Shown one piece after another: positions 7,569 to 15,154 of a stretch of 16,020 bases of DNA. The DNA is from Bacteroidota bacterium. GTDB taxonomy: Bacteria > Bacteroidota > Ignavibacteria > Kapaibacteriales > Kapaibacteriaceae. The notes below the pieces were generated by a model. The model was given only the letters and a program-made list of their open reading frames with translations, ran no database searches and was not told the origin of the DNA. The stretch is taken from the NCBI GenBank assembly GCA_003488525.1, contig DNLG01000077.1:5365-21384 (forward strand). Direction: 5' to 3'. The position numbers and the translations under genes were made by a program. Position 1 is the stretch's first letter, and each line of letters begins with the position of its first letter.

Positions 7569-9689
7569 ATGAAGAATCTTCTTCTCACCGTCGTGTCAGC
7601 CTTCATGCTGGCTACGTCGGTCTTTGCTCAGAAGGTGGTCGAAACCGATCCTGCTCGTCCGATTGAGACAGGTGGCGTAACGATCACGTACCGTCCTGCC
7701 CTCGACGAAAAAGATGGCAAGACACCAATGGTTGATGTTTCGGAGATCTGGGCCTATACCGGATGTCGCGAAGCGCAGATTGCTCAGGATCCATCCACGA
7801 AGTACTACGAGAAGTACGGTTGGAATGACCTGAAGAACTTCCCGGAAATGAAGTTGAAGAACAACGGAGACGGGACGTTCACGCTCAAGATCGACAATAT
7901 CAAGGCGTTCTATAATGTGCCTGATGACAAGCCGGTTCGCGAGATGTTGTTCGTGTTCCGTAACGTCGACGGCACAATTCAAGGCGCAGATCGTCTCATC
8001 GCTGTTGACCCAGCCGGTGGTACCGCTACGGGAGGCCTTCGCCTGATCAACGGCGTAAGCACATCAACGAAGGTCGATGTGATCGTTGCCCAAGCCGATC
8101 AGCCACAGATCACTGAGATTGGTTTCCAACTCGCATCAGTCTACAAAGAGGTTCCTGCTGGCGCAGCAGTTCAGATGAAGGCGAAGGCATCAGGCGCTCC
8201 GGCCCCGATTTACGCTGACGTGAGCTGTGGTTTCCCACTTGAAAAAGGAGGAAAGTATACCTTCCTGATTGGTGCTGATGCTTCAGGAGAGTACACCAGC
8301 AAGGTTCTTACCGATGATGTCGAGACGAAGGCCGGAATGACCAAGCTTCGCTTCATCCACTGGTCACCATCGACGCCGGCCGTCGACATTCGTGCTGTCC
8401 TTCCAACGGGAGCTCTCTCTCCACCGGTAGTTGCCAATGCCAAGTTCGGCGACGTTGCCAACGTCGAGGTTCCTGCCGGCTCATACAAGCTTGCTGTCAC
8501 GGCAGCTGGAGATGGCAGCAAGGCTCTCATCACATTCAATCCGATTGAGCTTCCAGGAGCAACCAATCTGACGGTTGTTGCTTTCGGAAATGAAAATGAG
8601 CTGACGAAGGTTCGCGCCTTCATTGACAATGGAAATGGTCGCGACTTTGTAGACCTTCTTCCGCTTGGTCAGGGATGGATCATCAAGGCCAATCCGGAGG
8701 TCCCAAGCAAGAACGAAGGCGTCGAGATCCAGTACAATCCAGAGAACGACGTCAAGGACGGACAGTTCAAGATGATCGGTGTCGATCCGGCATATGTGTA
8801 CACGGGTGCCCGTGACTATGCAGGCGGTTTCTTCCAGAAGTCTGAGTGGGGTGCCGTAGGTACAACCGATGCTCTGAAGCTTACCAAGAATGCTGACGGC
8901 ACGTTCTCCTGGAACATCCCGAGCCCGATCTGGCAGTTCTATCCAGGTGTCGAAGAAACCAAGGTCCTCAAGGAGCTCCTCTTTGTGTTCCGCAACGCTG
9001 ATGGATCCAAGCAGGGTGGTGACGTTTCACTGAAGGTTGGAGATGGATCAGGCCCGACTGTCACTACTGAGCCGAAGGACGCAACAGCCAGCAAGCCCCT
9101 TGCTGTCACGTACTATCCATGGAATGACAAGAAGGATGGTTCGTTCAAGATGGTTGGACAGGATGTGTATGTCTACACGGGCGGTACGACGGTAGATGGA
9201 TCCTACCTGGAGAAGGCTGGCTGGGGCAATGTCGGCACGACCGATGGCCTGAAGCTGACGATGAACCCTGACGGCACGGCCACATGGAACATCGCCGACC
9301 TGAATGCCTTCTATAGCGTGCCTGCCGGTGCAAAGCTGAAGGAGATCCTTTGCGTTTTCCGTAACGCCGATGGCTCACGCCAAGGATCTGATGTGAAGAT
9401 TCCGATCGATCAGCCAGCATCCGTCGAGGACGATAAGCTAGCCGCAGCGATCAACCTGTTTCCGAACCCGACGCCGGGCATGGCACGCATCACGCTGCCA
9501 TCCGACGCAGCAGTTCGCGTAAGCATCGTGAATCAGCTTGGTACGGTACTGTATACGGCAACCGCAACCGGTGAGCTGCTGTGGAACGGCCGTGACTTCT
9601 CTGGTAACGCTGTTGCTCCGGGTGCATACCTGGTGCACGTTCAGTCGGCCACGGCCACGGCCGTCGTGCCGATGACGATCATCCGATAA
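7569..9689 (+). CDS. Secreted T9SS-sorted surface protein with three CBM-like modules and a DUF4397-like region
   Basis: 706 residues. Residues 1-20 are a signal peptide cut before QK. Three homologous beta-rich modules lie at about 36-146, 384-490 and 510-613. They share the pattern YVYTG...W..V....LKLT.N.DGT..W.I....FY.V......LLFVFRNADGS.QG. Between the first two, residues 156-365 resemble DUF4397 (LRFIHWSPSTPAVDIRA at 260-276, then KFGDVANVEVPAGSYKLAV). The C-terminus is a type A T9SS sorting domain, starting INLFPNPTPG (628-637) and ending PMTIIR. No catalytic motif is visible. Its place after susCD, where SusE/SusF starch-binding lipoproteins usually lie, and the copy of its module in the amylase next door suggest it binds alpha-glucan at the cell surface; this is inference. 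Codon choice (frequent CCA, GCA, GGA) looks different from the neighbours and, with the strong ribosome binding site, may mean high expression. The intrinsic terminator at 9722-9756 follows. Confidence 0.8.
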   Translation: MKNLLLTVVSAFMLATSVFAQKVVETDPARPIETGGVTITYRPALDEKDGKTPMVDVSEIWAYTGCREAQIAQDPSTKYYEKYGWNDLKNFPEMKLKNNGDGTFTLKIDNIKAFYNVPDDKPVREMLFVFRNVDGTIQGADRLIAVDPAGGTATGGLRLINGVSTSTKVDVIVAQADQPQITEIGFQLASVYKEVPAGAAVQMKAKASGAPAPIYADVSCGFPLEKGGKYTFLIGADASGEYTSKVLTDDVETKAGMTKLRFIHWSPSTPAVDIRAVLPTGALSPPVVANAKFGDVANVEVPAGSYKLAVTAAGDGSKALITFNPIELPGATNLTVVAFGNENELTKVRAFIDNGNGRDFVDLLPLGQGWIIKANPEVPSKNEGVEIQYNPENDVKDGQFKMIGVDPAYVYTGARDYAGGFFQKSEWGAVGTTDALKLTKNADGTFSWNIPSPIWQFYPGVEETKVLKELLFVFRNADGSKQGGDVSLKVGDGSGPTVTTEPKDATASKPLAVTYYPWNDKKDGSFKMVGQDVYVYTGGTTVDGSYLEKAGWGNVGTTDGLKLTMNPDGTATWNIADLNAFYSVPAGAKLKEILCVFRNADGSRQGSDVKIPIDQPASVEDDKLAAAINLFPNPTPGMARITLPSDAAVRVSIVNQLGTVLYTATATGELLWNGRDFSGNAVAPGAYLVHVQSATATAVVPMTIIR
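8718..9407 (+). repeat. Tandem CBM-like module copies 2 and 3 (copy 1 at 7674-8006, related copy at 9912-10241)
   Basis: The protein segments encoded at 8718-9038 and 9096-9407 are clear homologues. Both have DGxFKMxG, then YVYTGxxxxxGxxxxKxxWGxVGTTDxLKLTxNxDGTxxWNI, FYxxV and FVFRNADGSxQGxDV. A more diverged copy is encoded at 7674-8006, and the most diverged at 9912-10241 in the amylase gene. This is protein-level duplication; the DNA copies have drifted apart. Confidence 0.8.
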
Positions 9690-9721
9690 CATTCGGATCG
9701 ATGAATATCGAGTGTGCAGAG

Positions 9722-9756
9722 ACCAGCCCCTTCGCATTTGAGGGGGCTGGTTTTTC
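9722..9756 (+). terminator. Rho-independent terminator after the CBM-like protein gene
   Basis: ACCAGCCCC (9722-9730) pairs perfectly with GGGGCTGGT (9743-9751) as a 9-bp GC-rich stem with a 12-nt loop. A run of T (9751-9755) then C follows. It starts 33 nt after the stop codon at 9689. It should end or attenuate transcription from the susCD side before the amylase gene. Confidence 0.85.
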
Positions 9757-9806
9757 TGCCTATCATGAGCCCGATGAAAACAGTCCTTCCAATTGCTTCT
9801 ACATCC

Positions 9807-12563
9807 ATGAATCTCCGATCACTCGTCGTCCTTCTCGTTGCGCTCTTTGCTTCGTTGCCGGCGGCTGCGCAGGTCGTTACGACCACGCCGACCTTTCCGG
9901 CGCAGACCGATACCATCGCGGTGATCTTTGACGCGTCAAAGGGTAATCGTGATCTGGCCGGTTTTACGGGAGACATTTATGCCCATACAGGCGTGATCAC
10001 GTTTCTCAGTACATCACTAACCGACTGGCGCTACGTCAAGTCACAGTGGACGGAGAACAAGCCCGAGTGTAAGCTCACACGGCTTGGTGCCAATCTCTAT
10101 CGTCTGGTGATACCAAATCCTCGTGCGTTCTATGGTGTGACGGGAACAGAGCAGATCCGTCAGCTTGCTTTCGTCTTCCGCTCGTCCGATGGCACACGCG
10201 TCGGCCGAGCTGAGGATGGAACAGATATCTACGTCGAACTCTTTGCTCCCGGTACGTACATCCGCACGCTTGAGCCAACCCCCGGCAACCGTGTGGTTGA
10301 TTCGGGGCAGGTGGTCCGCATCACGGCCATTGCTTCGAACGACGTTCCACTGATGCAGATATCCGCCAGTGGTGTAGAAATCGCCCGCGCTACAAACGAT
10401 ACGATCAGCACGACGTACACCGTTGAGCGCACGACCAAGATCGACGTGATCACCTACAATTCGCTGGGCGGTCAGATCCGAGACACGTTCACACTGAGGG
10501 TGCGACCGAAGGTGACCTTTAAGCCCCTTCCTCAGGGGGCTCGTGACGGCGCAACCATCATCAACGACACGACAGCCGTTGTGGTGCTCTTTGCTCCGGG
10601 CAAGTCCGAGGTCTATGCCGTGGGTGAGATGACCGACTGGAAGCGCATGCCGGAGTACTTCTGCTATCTGACACCGGACAAGCAGCGCTGGTGGACAACG
10701 ATCCCGATCAAGCGAAAAGGGCAGACGCTCTGGCAATGGTCCTTCGATGATGACCGCCGCATCAGCGATCCGTACGCTGAGCAGCTGTGTGATCCGAGCG
10801 ACCGATTTATCGAGTCGTGGCGCTTCCCGCAGCTACCTTCTTACCCGAGCGGCAAGACAACGGGCATCATTAGTGTGATCAACACGGCACTTGATGAGTA
10901 TGTGTGGAAGAACAACTCATTTATCAAACCAGATGCGCGGCGTCTGGTAGTGTATGAGCTGCTGGTGCGTGACTTCACGGATAAGAGCTCTTTCCAGGCC
11001 GTGATCGACTCGCTAGAGTACCTGAAGAACCTTGGTGTGACGGCCATCGAACTCATGCCGATCACCGAGTTTGAGAACAACGACTCCTGGGGCTATAACG
11101 TAAGCCATCAGTTTGCGGTTGACAAGTACTACGGCACGAAGAATGACCTCAAGCGGCTGATCGATGAAGCCCATGGAAGAGGAATGGCCGTCATCCTCGA
11201 TATCGTGCTCAATCACCAGTTTGGTCAGTCGCCCCTTGTGAACCTCTGGGGAAGCATCGCTGGGCCAACGCCCGAGAACCCCTACTTCAATGTCACGGCT
11301 AAGCATCCGTTCAATGTCGGCTATGATATGAACCATGAGAGCGAACCGACGAAGGCATACGTCGATCGCTTCCTGAAGTACTGGATCACCGAGTTCAAGT
11401 TTGATGGTTACCGATACGATCTGTCGAAGGGGCTTACGCAGTTCAATAGCGGCAGTGATGCCGGTCTGATGTCACGCTATGATGCCTCGCGCATTGCGAT
11501 CCTCAAGCGCATGATGTCGGCCACGTCATCGGTCGATCGGGACTTCTACAACATCCTCGAGCACTTTGCCGACAATGCCGAGGAAAAGGAGCTCTCCGAT
11601 GCCGGTGCAATTCTCTGGGCCAATGCCAATTATGCCGGAAGCCAGGCAGTTATGTCGTTTTCAAATCAGGATATTGCCTCGGCCATGAGTGCGCAACGCA
11701 GGGGCTTTAGTCGGCACGGCCTGATCGGCTACGTTGAGAGTCACGATGAAGAACGCACCATCTACCGATCAGTGAATTTCGGACGTGCAGACGCCTCGCA
11801 TAACACCCGTGACACCTCCATAGCCCTGCGCAGACTCGAAGCTTTAATGGCGCAGATGCTCTGCATCCCGGGTGCGAAAATGTTATGGCAGTTCAACGAG
11901 CTTGGATACCCCATCTCGATCAACGAGAATGGCCGCCTTGGACGCAAGCCGATGGGGTTTCCGTATCTGCGCGATCCGCGACGCGAGCGCGTGCGTAAGG
12001 CCGTTGCTGATCTCAACGAAGCTCGCAAGCGGTATAACGTCTTCGCTCAAATGCAATCAACGATCCAGGCCGCAGACCCGCTGAAAACGATCGTCATCAA
12101 TGACGCCTCGTGCGACCTGATCTATATCGGAAACTTCGATGTTGTCTCTCGCACCGTAAGTGTTCCGTTCACGCGGAAGGGACGATGGTATGAGTTTGCC
12201 ACATCCAGTGATGTGAACATCTATCTCGACAACAACACCGTGACGCTTCTTCCAGGTGAGTACAGGTTGTATTCGACGCAGCCATTCAGGGGGCTGACCA
12301 CGACTGTACATGAGGAAGGGGAAGCTGGTGCGCACGTCACGGCGTTCCCGAATCCAACGGCCGATCACGTCACGATTACGTGTCCTGCTCAAACGCGGCA
12401 GATCGACCTCGTTGATATACTCGGCCGCACCGTACGCACAGTGTCGTGTCTTGGAGGTTTGTCGCACACGATCGATGTTCAGGATCTCCCCGTCGGACCA
12501 TACACCATCATCGTTAGTGATGGTTCGGCATCTTCACATCAGACTATACTCATCAGCAGGTGA
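9807..12563 (+). CDS. T9SS-secreted GH13 alpha-amylase with N-terminal CBM-like and CBM48/E-set modules
   Basis: 918 residues from ATG 9807, which gives a compact signal peptide (MNLRSLVVLLVALFASLPAAA, then Q). In-frame ATGs at 9765 and 9774 are possible but lengthen the signal n-region; none has a Shine-Dalgarno site. Domains in order are: a CBM-like module (36-145) homologous to those in the preceding protein; an Ig-like linker (about 150-235); an early-set/CBM48-like module (about 257-332, VVVLFAPGKSEVYAVGEMTDW); and the GH13 barrel from VVYELLVRDF (381). Catalytic blocks are DIVLNH (465-470), FDGYRYDLSKG with nucleophile Asp538, ILEHF with acid/base Glu585, and ESHDEE with His646/Asp647. 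A T9SS type A sorting domain begins VTAFPNPTADHV (844-855). It hydrolyses internal alpha-1,4 bonds of starch- or glycogen-like polymers outside the cell; exact specificity (amylase versus pullulanase-like) is not certain. The GH31 gene follows with 2 nt between the stop and its ATG. Confidence 0.9.
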   Translation: MNLRSLVVLLVALFASLPAAAQVVTTTPTFPAQTDTIAVIFDASKGNRDLAGFTGDIYAHTGVITFLSTSLTDWRYVKSQWTENKPECKLTRLGANLYRLVIPNPRAFYGVTGTEQIRQLAFVFRSSDGTRVGRAEDGTDIYVELFAPGTYIRTLEPTPGNRVVDSGQVVRITAIASNDVPLMQISASGVEIARATNDTISTTYTVERTTKIDVITYNSLGGQIRDTFTLRVRPKVTFKPLPQGARDGATIINDTTAVVVLFAPGKSEVYAVGEMTDWKRMPEYFCYLTPDKQRWWTTIPIKRKGQTLWQWSFDDDRRISDPYAEQLCDPSDRFIESWRFPQLPSYPSGKTTGIISVINTALDEYVWKNNSFIKPDARRLVVYELLVRDFTDKSSFQAVIDSLEYLKNLGVTAIELMPITEFENNDSWGYNVSHQFAVDKYYGTKNDLKRLIDEAHGRGMAVILDIVLNHQFGQSPLVNLWGSIAGPTPENPYFNVTAKHPFNVGYDMNHESEPTKAYVDRFLKYWITEFKFDGYRYDLSKGLTQFNSGSDAGLMSRYDASRIAILKRMMSATSSVDRDFYNILEHFADNAEEKELSDAGAILWANANYAGSQAVMSFSNQDIASAMSAQRRGFSRHGLIGYVESHDEERTIYRSVNFGRADASHNTRDTSIALRRLEALMAQMLCIPGAKMLWQFNELGYPISINENGRLGRKPMGFPYLRDPRRERVRKAVADLNEARKRYNVFAQMQSTIQAADPLKTIVINDASCDLIYIGNFDVVSRTVSVPFTRKGRWYEFATSSDVNIYLDNNTVTLLPGEYRLYSTQPFRGLTTTVHEEGEAGAHVTAFPNPTADHVTITCPAQTRQIDLVDILGRTVRTVSCLGGLSHTIDVQDLPVGPYTIIVSDGSASSHQTILISR

Positions 12564-12565
12564 CC

Positions 12566-15028
12566 ATGAGACTCCTTCACACACTTCTTGTTCTCTTTGC
12601 CGCCGGAGCAATCGCGAGCGCGCAGCGCCTTGCCGTCGAGCGTCTTGGCAACGTCACGGGACTGCGTGAGTTTGACCGCGGTGTGGAGATCACTGCCACA
12701 AACGCCCGTGTGCTTGTGGAGGTGATCACCGCTTCTGTGGTAAAGATCCACGTGACACGGTCGGACCGTTTCGATACACTCTCGTATGCGGTCGTGGGCA
12801 AGCCCCTTGCCATCCGTCCAGCGATCAAGACCAACGACGAAGCGATCTCGATCTCGACGGATTCACTGCAGGTGCTTGTGGAGCGCAAGCCCCTTGCTGT
12901 CCGTGTGTTCGATCGCAATGGGGCTGTCCTGGTGGAGGACGATCCGGGCTTCGGAGTGTCGTGGGCAGGCTCTCATGTGACGAACTACAAGGTCATGCGC
13001 GATGATGAGCGCTTCATCGGCCTGGGCGAGAAGACGGGTCCGCTCGACCGTCGCGGTAATGGCTACACGCATTGGAATACCGACTTCTTCGGATATCCCT
13101 CCGGGGCTGATCCGATCTACATGTCCACGCCGTTCTACATTGGACTGCACTCGGGGTCAACGATGTACGGGTTGTTTCTCGACAACTCGTCGCGCACGCG
13201 GTTTAACTTCGGTGCGTCGAACAACCGGTTCTCGTCCTTCGGAGTCGAGGACGGTGACCTCCGCTATTACGTCATTGCGGGCTCGTCGATTCCGAGCATC
13301 ATCTCATCATACTCATATCTGACCGGCACCACGCCCCTTCCGCCACTCTGGTCGCTGGGCTTTCAGCAGTGTCGCTATTCGTATTACCCTGATGCGCAGG
13401 TGTTGAACGTCGCGCGGACGTTTCGTGAACGGGGAATCCCGGCCGATGTGATCTATCTCGACATTCACTACATGAAGGACTACAAGCTCTTCACGTGGGA
13501 TTCTACGCGGTTTCCGGACCCCAAGGGGCTGATCAAGAAACTAGCGGATCTCAATTTCAAGATGACCGTGATCGTGGATCCCGGAATCAAGGTCGAAAGC
13601 GGTTATCGTCAGTACGACGACGGAGTCGCCCAGGATATGTTCCTGAAATACTCCGATGGCACATTGTATCAGGGTCAGGTGTGGCCCGGCTGGTGCCACT
13701 TTACCGATTTCACACTACCGAAGGCCCGCTCCTGGTGGGGCGAGCAGTTCAAGGGCCTCGTTACCGACGGCGTGCGCGGCTTCTGGAACGACATGAACGA
13801 GATAGCCACATGGGGTCAGTTCATGCCCGACAACATCCTCTTCGGCTTTGAAGGAACGGGGCCGGCGTCGCACCTGCTGGGCCGCAATGTCTATGGCATG
13901 CAGATGGCTCGATCCACGTACGAAGGTACACGGGCGCTTTTGAAGAACGAACGCCCCTTTATTCTAACACGTTCCGGCTACAGTGGTATTCAGCGTTACA
14001 GCGCCGTCTGGACGGGTGATAATCAATCGAACGACGATCACATGATGGCGGGCGTTCGTCTGCTCAACAGCATGGGTCTGACGGGTGTACCGTATGTGGG
14101 TATGGATGTAGGGGGCTTTACGGGCAATCCATCGAAAGAACTGTTTGCCCGTTGGACATCGATCAGTGCCTTTACGCCGTTCTTTCGTGCACACGTCGCG
14201 ATCGATAACAAGAGTCAAGAGCCATGGTCCTTTGGAGAACGCGTCGAGCAGATCTGCCGGAATTACATTTCAATGCGATATCGCATAATGCCAACGATCT
14301 ATTCAGCATTCTATGAGTCTTCCCAGACGGGGATGCCGGTGATGCGCTCGATCGCCATCGAGCACCCGTTCGATAAAAATGTCTACGACTGGCAGTACCT
14401 GCATCAGTTTACGCTCGGCAGTGATCTGATGGTATGCCCTACGCCCAGCTACGAGCGCTACACGCGAGTGTATTTCCCATCGGGCGGCAAGTGGTACTCT
14501 GTCCATGATGACACCGAGTTTGCCGGCGGATCGTCATCGATCGTTGATTCACCGATCGAGCGCCTGCCTCTGTTTGTGCGCGACGGTGGCATTCTCATCG
14601 CGCAGTCGCTTGTGCAGTCGCTTCAGGAGAAGCCAACAGACACGCTGATCGTGCACCTTTGGCCGGGTTCTGCAACACGGCGGACAACCTGGTATACCGA
14701 TGATGGCGCTACGTATGACTTTGAAAAGGGGGTCTATCACGCCCGCATTCTCACGCATGATGCAGCTCGTCGAACGCTGACGCTTAGTCCGGCACGTGGA
14801 ACCTTCAAGCCCCATTTCAAGTATCTGCGTGTTGTTCTTCATGCTCAAGAGAACGCTGCCGCAGCCCGTATCGGAAGCAAAGAGGTGCGATTGGAATCAA
14901 CACAGCATGCCTTCCTCGGCGGAATTCAGAAGTTCGATCCCCTGGGAGGGCCTTCGGATAACGCAGGGTTGCGGGTGCACACGCTCACGCTGCCGCTTAC
15001 CTCCGATGAGATGACGATCTCGTGGTGA
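12566..15028 (+). CDS. GH31 alpha-glucosidase, probably periplasmic
   Basis: 820 residues. MRLLHTLLVLFAAGAIASA is a signal peptide ending before Q20. An N-terminal beta-sandwich domain with FIGLGEKTGPLDRRG (150-164) precedes the GH31 barrel (LWSLGFQQCRYSYYP, 261-275). The nucleophile is Asp409 in FWNDMNE (406-412) and the acid/base is Asp485 in WTGDN (482-486). FFRAH (539-543) and MRYRIMPTIY (570-579) are further family blocks. The C-terminal beta region (about 690-820) may include a DUF5110-type domain. The enzyme releases glucose from non-reducing ends of malto-oligosaccharides. There is no T9SS domain or lipobox, so it probably stays in the periplasm, unlike the amylase. ATG 12566 follows AGCAGG; a GTG at 12560 overlapping the amylase stop would add only two residues. 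No convincing terminator follows the stop. Confidence 0.92.
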   Translation: MRLLHTLLVLFAAGAIASAQRLAVERLGNVTGLREFDRGVEITATNARVLVEVITASVVKIHVTRSDRFDTLSYAVVGKPLAIRPAIKTNDEAISISTDSLQVLVERKPLAVRVFDRNGAVLVEDDPGFGVSWAGSHVTNYKVMRDDERFIGLGEKTGPLDRRGNGYTHWNTDFFGYPSGADPIYMSTPFYIGLHSGSTMYGLFLDNSSRTRFNFGASNNRFSSFGVEDGDLRYYVIAGSSIPSIISSYSYLTGTTPLPPLWSLGFQQCRYSYYPDAQVLNVARTFRERGIPADVIYLDIHYMKDYKLFTWDSTRFPDPKGLIKKLADLNFKMTVIVDPGIKVESGYRQYDDGVAQDMFLKYSDGTLYQGQVWPGWCHFTDFTLPKARSWWGEQFKGLVTDGVRGFWNDMNEIATWGQFMPDNILFGFEGTGPASHLLGRNVYGMQMARSTYEGTRALLKNERPFILTRSGYSGIQRYSAVWTGDNQSNDDHMMAGVRLLNSMGLTGVPYVGMDVGGFTGNPSKELFARWTSISAFTPFFRAHVAIDNKSQEPWSFGERVEQICRNYISMRYRIMPTIYSAFYESSQTGMPVMRSIAIEHPFDKNVYDWQYLHQFTLGSDLMVCPTPSYERYTRVYFPSGGKWYSVHDDTEFAGGSSSIVDSPIERLPLFVRDGGILIAQSLVQSLQEKPTDTLIVHLWPGSATRRTTWYTDDGATYDFEKGVYHARILTHDAARRTLTLSPARGTFKPHFKYLRVVLHAQENAAAARIGSKEVRLESTQHAFLGGIQKFDPLGGPSDNAGLRVHTLTLPLTSDEMTISW

Positions 15029-15154
15029 TCTGTCGACCGCCGGTCAACTTGCAGGATTGCCCCTTCTACATACGTCGAGGGTTCGATAACCTATCGTTGG
15101 TTGGTCGTTCGTATACAGGACTCTACGTTGCGCGCAGCATCAAGGAGGATTGTT
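15029..15154 (+). promoter_or_regulatory. Intergenic region before the sigma factor gene; no clear promoter or terminator
   Basis: 126 bp. A small dyad CGATA-ACC-TATCG occurs at 15084-15096. TATCGTTG at 15092-15099 matches TAnnTTTG at all but one fixed position, 55 nt before the GTG start, but no -33 box is found at suitable spacing. There is also a short GACC/GGTC dyad near 15033 without a T-run. Either dyad could be an operator; neither is convincing alone. Confidence 0.2.
15142..15148 (+). promoter_or_regulatory. Strong ribosome binding site fixing the GTG start at 15155
   Basis: AAGGAGG lies 6 nt before GTG 15155, an optimal layout. It favours this start over the in-frame TTG at 15101, which has no such site and would place the AAGGAGG inside the coding region. 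Confidence 0.8.

Noticed and set aside
10522..10541. Inverted repeat AGCCCC/GGGGCT with an 8-nt loop, similar to the terminator stem at 9726
   Set aside because: It lies inside the amylase coding sequence and has no T-run, so it is not a terminator. It is kept only as another site of the GCCCCTT motif.
10041..10736. 231-residue minus-strand frame inside the amylase gene
   Set aside because: Shadow of the GH13 coding frame; no coherent protein features.
15084..15096. Dyad CGATA-ACC-TATCG as an operator for the sigma factor gene
   Set aside because: Five-base arms of this kind are expected by chance, and there is no second copy or known regulator to support it.
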